A DNA stretch of 59,698 nucleotides from Candidatus Competibacter phosphatis (GCF_012939995.1 NZ_SPMZ01000027.1:1-59698); one strand, 5' to 3'. Positions 18,756 through 28,477 are shown, numbered from the stretch's first letter. The notes: a model not told the origin generated them from the sequence alone. Numbers and translations: made by a program.

Positions 18756-19796
18756 TCATCGGGTCGAGTACAGCAGGCGATTGGCTTCTTTGAAAAAATC
18801 GGGTTGCGGCAGCAGTTCGCCGCTAGGGAACCGGACGAACAACGCGGTGACTCGGCGATCTTTCCCCATCACGATTTCTTGGAAGGTCATCGCGTTGGCG
18901 ATCCGAGGTGAATCGGCGGGAACTTTGGTGTTGGTGTGGTCCAGGGTGAGCGAAACCGGCTCCAGCTTCAGGTATTTCTCCGGTTCGCTCAGGGTGGCGG
19001 CGACTTTGGCGAGGTGCTTGTCGAGCGTGGCCGAATCGGCGCGCAGTTGGCTCAGTTCGGTTTCGAGGTCCTGAAGCTGTCGTTCGAGGGCGTTCAAATC
19101 GACGGGTTCCGCCGTGGCCGGTTCCGCCAGGGATTCAAAACCGACCTGGGCTTTCTTCAGCAGACTGGCTTTTTGCTGGAGCAGCTTTCGCTGCCGCTGT
19201 TCCAGTTGGGTTTTTTGGACACGGCTGGCGGTCAGGCGTTGCAAGGCGGTTTCGATCAGGTAATCGGCCGCGCGCCTCATGAGTTCCCGACGAGTGTCCT
19301 GTTCGTTGTCGGTGAGGAAAACCAGCCGGTGGTCGCGGAAGTCGACGACGGTTTGCGGCACGTCCCGCCGGAGGATTTCCCCCTCCATCTCGATCCCAAG
19401 CACGTTCCTTTCGACCCGCGCCGCGCCGAGTCCGGCATACAGTTCCGCCGGCAAGGGGACGGACGCCTGTTTGAGGTAGCCGCGGGTGCCGTCGCTGAAA
19501 CTCAGGATCTCGCGCAAACTCTCGGGCGAGGCGAACAGGGCGCGCAAGCGGGGGTCGGTCATATAACCTTGCCGGTCGGCCACAATGGCGGGCGGCAGAG
19601 CATTGACGAAATTCACCACGAAGTCGATGGTGTGTTCCACCGCGCCCCACAGCTTGCGCCGGTAGTGGCTCACCGCCCGCAGACGGGGATCGGTGCCGTC
19701 CACCACCCGTTCGATGCCTCTCAGCATCAAGTCCTTGTCGAATTTGCCGGGCTGGTTGCTACCGGAAAAAATGGACTGCAACAGACGAAACGCCAT
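18756..19796 (-). CDS. Coiled-coil protein of unknown function next to fabI
   Basis: The 346-residue soluble protein has a compact N-terminal half (RKLWGAVEHTIDFVVNFVNA; DPRLRALFASPESLREILSF). It then has a long coiled coil from about residue 195 to 280 (QLEQRQRKLLQQKASLLKK; LNALERQLQDLETELSQLR) and a C-terminal domain ending FPSGELLPQPDFFKEANRLL. ATG 19796 follows AGGAGAACGACC. It lies 47 bases downstream of fabI on the same strand. I do not recognise the family; DNA- or membrane-associated scaffold roles are equally possible. Confidence 0.68.
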   Translation of the reverse strand: MAFRLLQSIFSGSNQPGKFDKDLMLRGIERVVDGTDPRLRAVSHYRRKLWGAVEHTIDFVVNFVNALPPAIVADRQGYMTDPRLRALFASPESLREILSFSDGTRGYLKQASVPLPAELYAGLGAARVERNVLGIEMEGEILRRDVPQTVVDFRDHRLVFLTDNEQDTRRELMRRAADYLIETALQRLTASRVQKTQLEQRQRKLLQQKASLLKKAQVGFESLAEPATAEPVDLNALERQLQDLETELSQLRADSATLDKHLAKVAATLSEPEKYLKLEPVSLTLDHTNTKVPADSPRIANAMTFQEIVMGKDRRVTALFVRFPSGELLPQPDFFKEANRLLYSTR

Positions 19797-19843
19797 GGTC
19801 GTTCTCCTGGTGAGCGGGTTCGGCGAGGAGCGCGCGGGCGGCT

Positions 19844-20626
19844 TCACGCCATGATGTTCACGCCGCCGTCGACGTACACCGTGCTGCCGGTCAAGCGGCG
19901 GGCGTAGGGCGTGGCCAGATAGGCGCAGGTGAAACCCACGTCCATAATGTCGACCAGTTCGCCGATCGGCGCCCGCTGCACCGCTTCGTTGAGCAGCAGA
20001 TCGAAGTCTTTCAGTCCCGAGGCGGCCCGGGTCTTGAGCGGCCCCGGCGAGATAGCGTGCACCCGGATGCCCTGCCGGCCCAATTCGTAAGCGAGATAGC
20101 GACAGGATGATTCCAACGCGGCCTTGACCGGCCCCATCACGTTGTAGTTGGGCACTACTTCCGTCGCGCCGTGGTAGCTCATGGCGAACATCGCGCCACC
20201 CTCGGTCATCAGCGGCGCCGCCAGCTTGGCCATGCGGATGAAGGAATGACAGGAAATGTCCATCGCCTTGGCGAACCCTGCCGCCGAACAATCGAGCAAT
20301 CCGCCCTGCAAATCGTCCTTGGGGGCGAAGGCGATGGAGTGGACCAGGATGTCGAGCCGGCCCCACTGTTGGGTGATGGCCTCGAACAGGGTTTCGAGCT
20401 GGCCCGGCTGGCTGACGTCCAGGGGCATGAAGATCGGTGCCTCTAGGGTTTTCGCCAGCGGTTCGATGTATTGTTTCGATTTTTCATTCAGGTAGGTAAT
20501 CGCTAATTCCGCTTCCAGCTCGCGAAACGCCTTGGCGCAACCATGGGCGATAGAGTGTTCGTTGGCGATGCCAGTCACCAGCGCCTTCTTGCCCTTGAGT
20601 GGGGGACGAGGGATTTCAACCGTCAT
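19844..20626 (-). CDS. fabI: Enoyl-ACP reductase (NADH), FabI
   Basis: The 260-residue short-chain dehydrogenase catalyses the last step of each fatty-acid elongation round. It has the FabI-type cofactor loop GIANEHSIAHGCAKAF, the SIAFAPK segment, the first tyrosine in SYHGATEV and the catalytic pair in NYNVMGPVKAALE (Tyr-x6-Lys). The C-terminal TGSTVYVDGGVNIM is also typical. It follows a small secreted-protein gene and the ackA/phosphotransacylase pair on the same strand. That position suggests a role with acyl-phosphate metabolism, but the housekeeping role remains possible. Confidence 0.94.
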   Translation of the reverse strand: MTVEIPRPPLKGKKALVTGIANEHSIAHGCAKAFRELEAELAITYLNEKSKQYIEPLAKTLEAPIFMPLDVSQPGQLETLFEAITQQWGRLDILVHSIAFAPKDDLQGGLLDCSAAGFAKAMDISCHSFIRMAKLAAPLMTEGGAMFAMSYHGATEVVPNYNVMGPVKAALESSCRYLAYELGRQGIRVHAISPGPLKTRAASGLKDFDLLLNEAVQRAPIGELVDIMDVGFTCAYLATPYARRLTGSTVYVDGGVNIMA

Positions 20627-20717
20627 GATGAAACGCTCCTGATTGGATGGGCGCCGATGCAGGGATGGCCTTGTCGTGTTGGCGGCGCGGCAATCCCTGT
20701 CCGGTGGGGTGGGCTGA

Positions 20718-21171
20718 CTATTCCATCGTGACCGAGATGCCGCTGGCCGAGCCGACGTTCAACTGCAAGCCTTGGGTGCGCGACTCCAACCGCATGATCA
20801 CGCCGTTCTCGTTCTTAAGTCGCAAGCCGCCCACACCGCCGCCCAGCGCGATGCCGACATCCAATTTGGTGTAGGTGCCGGGGAATTTGGAGATTTTCTT
20901 TTAAATCGTAGACCTCGCCAGCGGCGCTCATTTTGGAAATGCCGACATTGACGCCCGCGGTCAGTCCACCGATCTTGAAGGGATATTTCTTGCCATGGAA
21001 CGTCAGCGTGCCGCCACCGACGCTGCCACCCAGAATGAACGCGAACTGCGTTTCGTCGATCGCGACCGTTCCGGACGGTTTCTTGGCATCCGCCGCCAGC
21101 GCCAGACTGCCCACCCATAATGTGGTGGCCAGCAGGACGGGGCCGGCTACTTTGTGAATATTCATCATCAT
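20718..21171 (-). CDS. Small exported protein of unknown function (frame broken)
   Basis: The first frame starts with a signal peptide (LLATTLWVGSLALAADAKK) and encodes FILGGSVGGGTLTFHGKKYP, IGGLTAGVNVGISKMSA and GEVYDLKE. A shift near 20895 then leads into FPGTYTKLDVGIALGGGVGG, RLKNENGVIMRLESRTQGLQ and SGISVTME before a TAG at 20718. The two halves join naturally into a periplasmic protein of about 150 residues. The break is not at a long homopolymer but in an A-rich stretch (AAAAGAAAA). Conserved and uncharacterised as far as I know. Confidence 0.6.
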
Positions 21172-21295
21172 CAGATTCTTCCTCGGTTCAGGTTGGCTAG
21201 CGGAATCCCGGTCGGGTCAAACCACTGCACGTTCGCCCGATCGGTTACCTCACAGCCTGATGGCTGAAAACACAATTTTTCCAAGCCAGATCAGG

Positions 21296-22489
21296 TCAGC
21301 CCGGCGCGCCGGCCGCCACCAGCGTCCGGGTATGGCGGGCGATCATTAATTCCTCGTTGGTCGGAATCACCCAGGCGGTAACTCGGCTGCCCGCCGTGCT
21401 GAGGCGCGGACCACCCGCCGCGTTGGCGGTCGGGTCGAGTTCCACCCCGAGCCAGGCGGCGGCCCGGCAGACCTGTTCCCGGATCGGCGCGGCGTGCTCA
21501 CCGATGCCGGCGGTGAATACCAGGGCGTCGAGTCCGCCCAGCGCGGCGGCGAGCGAACCCAGTTCCCGGCCGATGCGGTAAACGAACAGTTCCACCGCGA
21601 ATTTCGCCCGCGGTTCGTCGGCGGCGAGCAGGGCGCGCATGTCACTGGAAACGCCGGAAACACCCAACAAGCCCGACTGTTGGTAGAGCAGTTTTTCGAT
21701 GGCGCGGGCATCCATCTTCAGCTCGTCCATCAGATAGAGGACGACGCCTGGATCGAGATTGCCGCTGCGGGTGCCCATCGGCAGCCCGTCCACGGCGGTG
21801 AAACCCATCGTGCTCGCGACGCTCCGGCCGCCGTGAATCGCGCACATGCTGGCTCCATTGCCCAGATGCAGCACCACCGCGCGTCCCGCCGCCGCGCGAG
21901 GGTCAACCTGAGGTAGGGCGGAGGCGATGTATTCGTAGGAGAGACCGTGGAAGCCATAGCGCCGCACGCCCCGTTCGGTGATTTCGGGCGGCAGCGCGAA
22001 CGCCTGGGCGGTTTCCGGCTGGTGGCGATGAAAAGCGGTGTCGAAACAGGCCACCTGCGGCAATTGCGGCTGATGGGCCAGCAACAGGCGGATCGGCCTG
22101 AGGTTGTGGGGCTGGTGCAACGGTGCCAGCGGGATGAATTGCTCCAGGTGGCCGACGATCTCGGCGGTCAGCCGGACCGGCGCGGCGTAGTCGAGACCCC
22201 CATGCACCACCCGATGCCCCACGGCGACCAGTCGGTGCTCGCCGAGTTGCTCGCGTAGAAAACTAGCCAGATAGGCGATGGCGCCGTCGTGGCCGAGCGG
22301 TTCACCCGCCGACCACTGTCGTTCGCCGACCGTGGCGCCCGCCGCGTCCTTGACCTTGAAGCGAGGTGTGGTGTAGAGGCCCTCGATTTGCCCGCCCAGC
22401 AACAGGTCGAGCGCTTCGCCCCGTTCCAGAAACAGCGAAAACTTGATACTGGATGAGCCGGCATTGACCACCAGAATCGCGTCACTCAT
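21296..22489 (-). CDS. ackA: Acetate kinase
   Basis: The product (397 residues) interconverts acetate plus ATP and acetyl phosphate. It has the phosphate-binding N-terminus VVNAGSSSIKFSLF, the RRYGFHGLSYEYI motif, and LGNGASMCAIHGGRSVA followed by MGTRSGNLDPGV. All are ASKHA acetate-kinase landmarks. The start ATG 22489 overlaps the phosphotransacylase stop (ATGA), so the two are translationally coupled. Together they convert acyl-CoA to acyl phosphate and then to the acid plus ATP, or the reverse. Because the partner resembles broad-specificity phosphate acyltransferases, the true acyl group may not be acetyl. Confidence 0.94.
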   Translation of the reverse strand: MSDAILVVNAGSSSIKFSLFLERGEALDLLLGGQIEGLYTTPRFKVKDAAGATVGERQWSAGEPLGHDGAIAYLASFLREQLGEHRLVAVGHRVVHGGLDYAAPVRLTAEIVGHLEQFIPLAPLHQPHNLRPIRLLLAHQPQLPQVACFDTAFHRHQPETAQAFALPPEITERGVRRYGFHGLSYEYIASALPQVDPRAAAGRAVVLHLGNGASMCAIHGGRSVASTMGFTAVDGLPMGTRSGNLDPGVVLYLMDELKMDARAIEKLLYQQSGLLGVSGVSSDMRALLAADEPRAKFAVELFVYRIGRELGSLAAALGGLDALVFTAGIGEHAAPIREQVCRAAAWLGVELDPTANAAGGPRLSTAGSRVTAWVIPTNEELMIARHTRTLVAAGAPG

Positions 22490-23430
22490 GGCGCCACCGC
22501 CTTGCTGGCGCTTTCCCGCCGCGCTTGAGCAACCAGCGCGGCCACCGCGCAGGACGCCAGCCGAGTCGTGACCGAATCGGCGCGGCTGGTCAGAATAATG
22601 GGAACCCGGGCGCCGAGCACGATGCCGGCGGCGTCGGCGTCGGCCAGAAAGCTCAGGCTCTTGGCCAGCATGTTGCCGGCTTCCAGATCGGGCACCACCA
22701 GGATATCGGCCAGCCCCGCCACCGGCGAGTCGATCTTTTTGATCTGAGCCGCCGCCAGATTGATGGCATTGTCCAGCGCCAGCGGGCCGTCCAGGATGCC
22801 GCCGACGATCTGCTTGCGGTCGGCCATCTTGCACAGGGCGGCGGCTTCCACAGTGGACTGGATCTTGGGGTTCACCGTTTCCATGGCGGACAAGATCGCC
22901 ACCTTCGGCTGTTCGAGACCCAGCGCGCGGGCCAGGTCGATGGCGTTTTGGACGATGTGAATCTTATCTTCCAGGGTCGGGAAGATGTTGATCGCCGCGT
23001 CGGTAACAATGATCGGTCGGTCCAGGCTCGGCACATCCATGATGAAGGCGTGGCTGATGCGCCGTTCGGTGCGCAAGCCGGTCGCGGTCCGCACCACCGC
23101 GCCCATCAGCTCGTCGGTGTGCAGGCTACCTTTCATCAGCATCTCGGCCTTGCCCTCGCGGGCCAGTCGCACCGCTTCATCGGCGGCGGCATGGCTGTGG
23201 GGGACATCCACGATTTCGTAGCCGGAGATATCGAGTGGGAAGTGTGCCGCCGTGGTTTCGATTTTGGCGCGCGGACCCACCAGGATCGGTTGCAAGATAT
23301 TCAGTTCGGCGGCTTCCACCACGCCCTTGAGCGAGGTTTCGTCGCAGGGGTGGGCGACGGCGGTCGGCACCGGGGTCAGGGCTTGACACCGGGCGATCAG
23401 CCGTTGGTATTTCTCGTGCTTGCAGTCCAT
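22486..23430 (-). CDS. Phosphate acetyl/butyryltransferase family enzyme
   Basis: The 314-residue enzyme belongs to the PTA/PTB family, which exchanges CoA and phosphate on an acyl group. Landmarks are LMKGSLHTDELMGAVV, RRISHAFIMDVPSLDRPIIV with TDAAINIFPTLEDK, and VVPDLEAGNMLAKSL. It lacks the long N-terminal region of the E. coli Pta and matches the short type often named as a bifunctional enoyl-CoA hydratase/phosphate acetyltransferase. ATG 23430 follows AGAGGAG at good spacing; upstream in-frame starts at 23454 and 23514 have no such site. It overlaps ackA by 4 bases. Confidence 0.9.
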   Translation of the reverse strand: MDCKHEKYQRLIARCQALTPVPTAVAHPCDETSLKGVVEAAELNILQPILVGPRAKIETTAAHFPLDISGYEIVDVPHSHAAADEAVRLAREGKAEMLMKGSLHTDELMGAVVRTATGLRTERRISHAFIMDVPSLDRPIIVTDAAINIFPTLEDKIHIVQNAIDLARALGLEQPKVAILSAMETVNPKIQSTVEAAALCKMADRKQIVGGILDGPLALDNAINLAAAQIKKIDSPVAGLADILVVPDLEAGNMLAKSLSFLADADAAGIVLGARVPIILTSRADSVTTRLASCAVAALVAQARRESASKAVAP

Positions 23431-23548
23431 GAATGGCTCCTCTTTCGCCAACATCAATCGGTCAATGCCAAACTGCGGTCGGTGCATCAGGTTATTTGCT
23501 GGCGCTGGTGGCAACGGATTTATCGTTGTGATCTCACGGGACTCCGGC

Positions 23549-24325
23549 TCATTTCATGCCGGTCAGCAGATCCGCCAGCACCTGATCGAAGGCATCGACC
23601 CGGATCAGGCCCAAGCGTGGGTACTCGATGTCGATGATGACGTATACCGCCACCGCCATGACGGCGGCAAAGCCGATCATGTGCAGCCAGTTGCGCGACG
23701 TTCCACCGGCCATGCCGTAGCCGGCTAGCAGCGCGCTGGCCAGCGCCAGTCCGAACAGCAGCGCGAAGATGATCGTCGGCGGGTGCAGTTGAGTCGCCAT
23801 GGCCCGGGTCGTGGTGATGTCGATCATCTGGTTCAGCGCCGGCAGCAACAACATCGTCGCTGGTGGCGGTGCGCCTTCCATGCGTCCGGCGGCCATCGCC
23901 TGAGTCCAGATTTCTTCCTGCAACTGAGTGGAACGAACCAGCTCCGCCTTGGCGGCTTCGACATTGGGCAGCTTCCGATAGATCTCCATCCGGGAATCCA
24001 CATAGCGTCGGAACAAATCCCGCAGCGCCGGCTGCGCATCGGTTGGCAGCAAACCGAGCCGCAGGTAGGCGGTACCGATGGCATTGACCTCCTCGACCAC
24101 CAGATTCCGACGCGTATCGAAACGCGAGGCCGCGCCCGAGAAAGTGAAGGCGATCAGCAAGCCCAGCAGCGCGAACACCGCGCCCTTGATCGCGCCGGTA
24201 CCGGTCCGCGCTCCTTCGGCGTCGTTCGCCAGTCGACGGTTGCCAATCCGCCGGCCGGCTTCCAGAAAAACCAGCATCCCAAGAAACAGCATCAGGGCGA
24301 TCAGTGAGGTCAGCGCGTAGTCCAT
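23549..24325 (-). CDS. DUF4239-type bestrophin-like membrane protein
   Basis: The 258-residue protein has two N-terminal helices (TSLIALMLFLGMLVFLEA and GAVFALLGLLIAFTFSGAAS), a cytoplasmic helical domain with FDTRRNLVVEEVNAIGTAYL, and two C-terminal helices (IIFALLFGLALASALLAGYG and the stretch after WLHMIGFAAVMAVAV). The arrangement and the FSGAASRFDTRR motif fit the DUF4239 family. Function unknown; a channel-like role is only suggested by the fold family. It sits between the DUF3141 gene and the phosphotransacylase gene. Confidence 0.75.
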   Translation of the reverse strand: MDYALTSLIALMLFLGMLVFLEAGRRIGNRRLANDAEGARTGTGAIKGAVFALLGLLIAFTFSGAASRFDTRRNLVVEEVNAIGTAYLRLGLLPTDAQPALRDLFRRYVDSRMEIYRKLPNVEAAKAELVRSTQLQEEIWTQAMAAGRMEGAPPPATMLLLPALNQMIDITTTRAMATQLHPPTIIFALLFGLALASALLAGYGMAGGTSRNWLHMIGFAAVMAVAVYVIIDIEYPRLGLIRVDAFDQVLADLLTGMK

Positions 24326-24416
24326 GTGAAGTCCTGACGGGAGAAAAATTAGGTTGGGGAATTTAGCGTATCAAGTGTGTAACCCACCGTTTCCACGACG
24401 GATGGGTCACGCCGGA

Positions 24417-26636
24417 CTAACCGGCTGAAGCGTTCTCGGAACCGCCGGTGTCACCGCCCGTTCCAGCCGCGATGAGCAGTTGTTCGATCCGCGTCAACCG
24501 CTCCGCTCGTGCGTCGCTCACTTCGCCGGCGGCGGACACGACCTGCCGGATCTTGCCGAGCACCTCCGCCCGAGTGGCCGTATCGATGGGCAGCATCTTG
24601 GGGATCGCGGCCAGCGCCTCGTCGCGATCGAGCAGCAGGGCAAAGAACTGCTCGCGCAGCATTTGCTTGAACTCCGCCAGGGTCAGGCCGCCATGTTCGG
24701 CGCGCATCTGCCGTAGCGCCTCGAAGGCGCGCTCGTCGACACCGGATCCCGCCATGCCAATGTAGACCAGGCTGCGAATCGCCGCTTCGCGCAGGCCACC
24801 TTCGGCGATACGGGCCTTGAGTTCGGCGATGCGCTGCTGGATGAACGCGATGCGCTCCGGTTCGACCCCCGGTCGCCGGCGCGGAGGCTCGTCCGAAGCC
24901 CGCAACCCGACCAGCGCTTGCAACACCGGCGAGCTGTAAATACCGAGGAAGATTTGCTCCATGCCGCGATCACGCAGATCGCGATAGCCGTCAAGGGCGG
25001 CGATGATCCCGTCCGAGATCATGGCTTGCACATGGAGTAGGGGATTATCGGGTGAAGTCGGCTGGCGCTGCTCGCGCACCTGCTCGGCCAATTGGGCAAT
25101 CTGCCGCATCAGCGGGTTGCGATCCGAAAACAGCTCGAAGGGTAGTTCGGAAGGATTGAGCTTGTGGAGCCATTCAGCCGTTTGCGTGTTGGCGAAGGCT
25201 TGGACGAACGGTTGGAACAGGGTGCGATACAGACCGAGGTTGATTTCCGAGACGCGTCGGGCGGCGGCGAAGCGCCGCTCGTTTTCCAGGCTGGGCTGAA
25301 CGATGGCTCGAATGTCGTCCAGAGTGCGCGGTTCGAAGCGCGCGATCCAGTCCCCGACGATCAAATCGGGGTTGGCGGCATCGGCGGTCTTGGGGGTCAG
25401 CACCGCTTCGTACAGACCGGGCGGCAGCACGTCGATCAGGTCGATGTTGGAGGCGAACTCCTGATGTTCCTTCTTGGCCACCCCACCGGAGACGAAGATA
25501 CCGAGATGGCCGATGCTTTCGTGGATGGCGTAAACGATGGTTTGACCGCAGGCGCGCAGATCGTCGTCTTGCGCATAGAGATCGACAATCCAGCCCAGCG
25601 CTTGTTGGGGCGGGGTGATGTTGTCGCCCTTGGAACAGAAGCAAATGATCGGCGAACGGATATTGCGTAGATCGATGCGCACCCCGTCGCTGGTGACGAT
25701 TTCGGCGGTGGCCAGCCGGTTGCCGACGAACAGTTGATCGACGATCCATTGCATTTCCTCGGCGTTGAGATTGACGTGGCCTCCCCACCATTTCTCGAAT
25801 TCCAGGAAGCGCGATCCCTCGGTATCGACTTTCGACCAAAGGTCGTAGTTCTTGGTCCAGAAGGTATTGGCGGGGTTGAGACTCTCGAAGTTCTCGACCA
25901 GATAGGCGCCATCGAACTTGCCACCGCCGATGTCGCTGGTCAGCGCGGTCAGCCAACTGCCGCCTAGCACCCCGCCGGTGTAGCGCATCGGGTTCTGGCC
26001 TTCCACCCCGGCCCAGTAGGACAGCGGCGAACCGGGCACGATGATCGGACCAAACAATTCCGGCCGGGTCGCGGCCACCATCATCACTGCCCATCCGGCT
26101 TGGCAGTTGCCGACCACGCAGGGTTTGCCTTCGGCGTCGGGGTGCAGCGCGATAACTTTCTCCAGAAAGACCGCCTCGGCACGCATGATGTCCTCGATGG
26201 TCTGGCCTGGCATCGGGTCGGGGGTGAAACCGACGAAGTAACAGGGATGACCGGCGCGCATCGCCACGCCCAGTTCGCTGTCGGCCTTGAAGCCGCCGAT
26301 CCCCGGACCGTGGCCGGCGCGCGGATCGACCACCACGAACGGGCGCTTCTTCGGGTCGATGATCACGCCTTCCGGCGGCTGAACTCGCACCAGCCCATAA
26401 TTGACCGGCCGTTCGAAGGTCCGGCCGTCCAGCACCAGATCCACGTCGAAGCTCAATACATTGGGGACTGCCTTGGCTTTCTGCGCGTAATATTGGTCGC
26501 TGCGCTGGCGCAGCACGTCCCAGAACAGAATGGTGCGCTGCCAACCATCGATCCAGTAATCAACGGCCTGTTGGGCAGGAGCGGGCATAAGGGCCTGGGT
26601 GGAGAGAGTAGATAGGGATTGGGATGGCTCGGTCAT
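24417..26636 (-). CDS. DUF3141 protein, PHA-synthase-like alpha/beta hydrolase
   Basis: The 739-residue protein has an N-terminal alpha/beta-hydrolase domain resembling polyhydroxyalkanoate synthase. It starts with VDYWIDGWQRTILFWDVLRQ. The lipase-like box is GNCQAG with Cys178, compare G-x-C-x-G in PhaC. The putative acid is Asp338 in SKGDNITPP and the putative histidine is His377 in HESIGHLGIFVSGG. All three positions match the PhaC Cys-Asp-His triad in order and spacing. The C-terminal 300 residues are helical and specific to DUF3141. Polymer synthesis has not been shown for this family as far as I know. It lies upstream of the DUF4239, phosphotransacylase, ackA and fabI genes on one strand. 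Confidence 0.85.
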   Translation of the reverse strand: MTEPSQSLSTLSTQALMPAPAQQAVDYWIDGWQRTILFWDVLRQRSDQYYAQKAKAVPNVLSFDVDLVLDGRTFERPVNYGLVRVQPPEGVIIDPKKRPFVVVDPRAGHGPGIGGFKADSELGVAMRAGHPCYFVGFTPDPMPGQTIEDIMRAEAVFLEKVIALHPDAEGKPCVVGNCQAGWAVMMVAATRPELFGPIIVPGSPLSYWAGVEGQNPMRYTGGVLGGSWLTALTSDIGGGKFDGAYLVENFESLNPANTFWTKNYDLWSKVDTEGSRFLEFEKWWGGHVNLNAEEMQWIVDQLFVGNRLATAEIVTSDGVRIDLRNIRSPIICFCSKGDNITPPQQALGWIVDLYAQDDDLRACGQTIVYAIHESIGHLGIFVSGGVAKKEHQEFASNIDLIDVLPPGLYEAVLTPKTADAANPDLIVGDWIARFEPRTLDDIRAIVQPSLENERRFAAARRVSEINLGLYRTLFQPFVQAFANTQTAEWLHKLNPSELPFELFSDRNPLMRQIAQLAEQVREQRQPTSPDNPLLHVQAMISDGIIAALDGYRDLRDRGMEQIFLGIYSSPVLQALVGLRASDEPPRRRPGVEPERIAFIQQRIAELKARIAEGGLREAAIRSLVYIGMAGSGVDERAFEALRQMRAEHGGLTLAEFKQMLREQFFALLLDRDEALAAIPKMLPIDTATRAEVLGKIRQVVSAAGEVSDARAERLTRIEQLLIAAGTGGDTGGSENASAG

Positions 26637-26696
26637 CGATCAAGCTCCTTGGGAATCTCGAATAACCATTTATTAAATAATCAATTATGCGCTCGT

Positions 26697-28421
26697 TTAC
26701 TCCTCATCAGGCGGCGCATCCGCCGGGCGGGTTTCGCGGCGGTAGGCTTTCAGCGCCTGACGGAGGGTCGGGAAGATATGCTCCTTGTGTTCGGAGCGGT
26801 AGAGTCCTATTTCTTGCAGCCAATTGAGAAGTTCGGTCTTGCGTCCGGCCAGAATCAGGGTAATGCCGCGCTCTTCCAGAGCCTCCCTGAGATCGCGCAA
26901 GACATACAGACCGGTTACGTCGATGTGGCTGATGGGAATCGCATCGATGACGAACCACTGGAGTTCCGGGCCGGCGGCGTCGGCCACCGCCAATGCCCGC
27001 TGTTTGAAGTAGGCGGCATTAAAGAAGGTGATGGGACCGTCGAAACGGTAAAGCGCCAGGCCGGAGAAGGTTCTGGCGCCCGGATGTCGTTCGACCGAAT
27101 GGAACCCAGGCAGGCCGTCCACCTGGCCGAGCACCTCATCGCGGGGCCGCGCGGTCAGCTTGACGAAACGCACCAGCGCCAGCGCCACCGCGATCAGAAT
27201 GGCATTGATCGCGCCCACCGCCACCACGCCCAGCATGGTGAGCACCGACAGCCCCACCTCGCGCCGGTCGATCTTCCAGATGTCTCGCAACGCGCGGATA
27301 TCGAACAGCGAAAACGCGGCGAACACCAGCACCACGCCCAGCGCGGCGATGGGAACGTACCGCAAGGGTCCGGTCAGAAACAGCAACACCGTCGCGATGG
27401 TCGCGGCGGCCACCAGACCAGTGACCTGCGTGCGACCGCCGGCTGAGTCCGCCATGGCGGTGCGCGAGGCCGCGCCGGTGACGGCAAAACCCTGGGACAG
27501 GGCGGCGGCGATATTGGCGGCGCCGAACGCGGCAAACTCGCGATCGACATCGATCTCGTAGCGGTTCTTCGCCGCAAAGCTGCGGGCGGTCAACACACCG
27601 CTGGAAAACAGCACCAGGGCCAGACCCGCCGCGCTGGCAAGGAGAGCGGGCAAGTGTTCGAGGGAGACGGTAGGCCAGCGCGGCAGGGGCAGTCCGGCGG
27701 GAACCGCACCCAGAACCGCCACTCCCTGTCCATCCAGTTTCAGCACGGCGACCGCAATGCCGGCGACCACCAGCGTGATCAGCGCCGCCGGCCAGCGCGG
27801 CAGGAACCGGCGCGCCAGAAGCAGCACGGCAAAGCTGCCCAAACCCACCGCCAGGGTTGGACCATGCGTCTGTGGCAGCTTGGCGATGAATTCAAGCAGG
27901 CGGGGAATGATGCGGCCGGACTCGATGGCAAAGCCGAACAGCTTGCCGATTTGCCCGAGCAGGATGCTGATGGCGACGCCATTCAGGAAACCGACCAGGA
28001 TCGGCTTGGACAGGAAATCCGCCAGCGCGCCCAGCCGGAGGAAACTCGCCGCGATGCAAAACAGGCCGGTGAAGAACGTCAGCAGGATCGCGAGCGATCC
28101 ATACAAGGCTGGATCGCCGGCGGCCAGTGGTGTGATGGCGGCGGCAATCATCGCGCAGGTCGCCGCGTCGGGATTCACCATCAACTGCCGCGAGGTGCCG
28201 AAAAGGGCGTAGGCCACCAGCGGCAGGATGCATGAGTACAGGCCCACGACCGGATCAAAACCGGCGAGTTCCGCATACGCAACGGCGACGGGTAACGCGA
28301 CCGCCGCCACCGAGATGCCGGCCACCAAATCGTGGCGGAAGTCCGCCGCGAATCGGTAGCGCAGGAGTGCTGGCACGCCGGGCGCGAGGCGCGCCAAACG
28401 TGCCATCAGGCGTTGGTTCAT
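26697..28421 (-). CDS. SulP-family anion transporter with STAS domain
   Basis: The 574-residue inner-membrane carrier of the SulP/SLC26 family moves sulfate, bicarbonate or similar anions. The N-terminal signature GISVAAVALPVAVAYAELAG and LVAYALFGTSRQLMVNPDAA are present, and about 10-12 helices follow. The C-terminal STAS domain starts near residue 450 (LALYRFDGPITFFNAAYFKQ) and includes VIDAIPISHIDVTGLYVLRD. Given the beta-carbonic anhydrase in the same region, bicarbonate uptake is possible, but sulfate is the default for the family. The glycine-rich peptide gene ends just upstream. Confidence 0.9.
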   Translation of the reverse strand: MNQRLMARLARLAPGVPALLRYRFAADFRHDLVAGISVAAVALPVAVAYAELAGFDPVVGLYSCILPLVAYALFGTSRQLMVNPDAATCAMIAAAITPLAAGDPALYGSLAILLTFFTGLFCIAASFLRLGALADFLSKPILVGFLNGVAISILLGQIGKLFGFAIESGRIIPRLLEFIAKLPQTHGPTLAVGLGSFAVLLLARRFLPRWPAALITLVVAGIAVAVLKLDGQGVAVLGAVPAGLPLPRWPTVSLEHLPALLASAAGLALVLFSSGVLTARSFAAKNRYEIDVDREFAAFGAANIAAALSQGFAVTGAASRTAMADSAGGRTQVTGLVAAATIATVLLFLTGPLRYVPIAALGVVLVFAAFSLFDIRALRDIWKIDRREVGLSVLTMLGVVAVGAINAILIAVALALVRFVKLTARPRDEVLGQVDGLPGFHSVERHPGARTFSGLALYRFDGPITFFNAAYFKQRALAVADAAGPELQWFVIDAIPISHIDVTGLYVLRDLREALEERGITLILAGRKTELLNWLQEIGLYRSEHKEHIFPTLRQALKAYRRETRPADAPPDEE

Positions 28422-28477
28422 TAGGGCTCACTGATCGGAAGGTAACGGGCCAGCGGCAGGATGATCTTCATACCCGG

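Noticed and set aside
24380..24412. Imperfect hairpin between the DUF4239 and DUF3141 genes (GTGACCCATCCGT / ACGGTGGGTTAC)
   Set aside because: The stem has a bulge and a wobble and no T tract follows on either strand, so I do not annotate it as a terminator.
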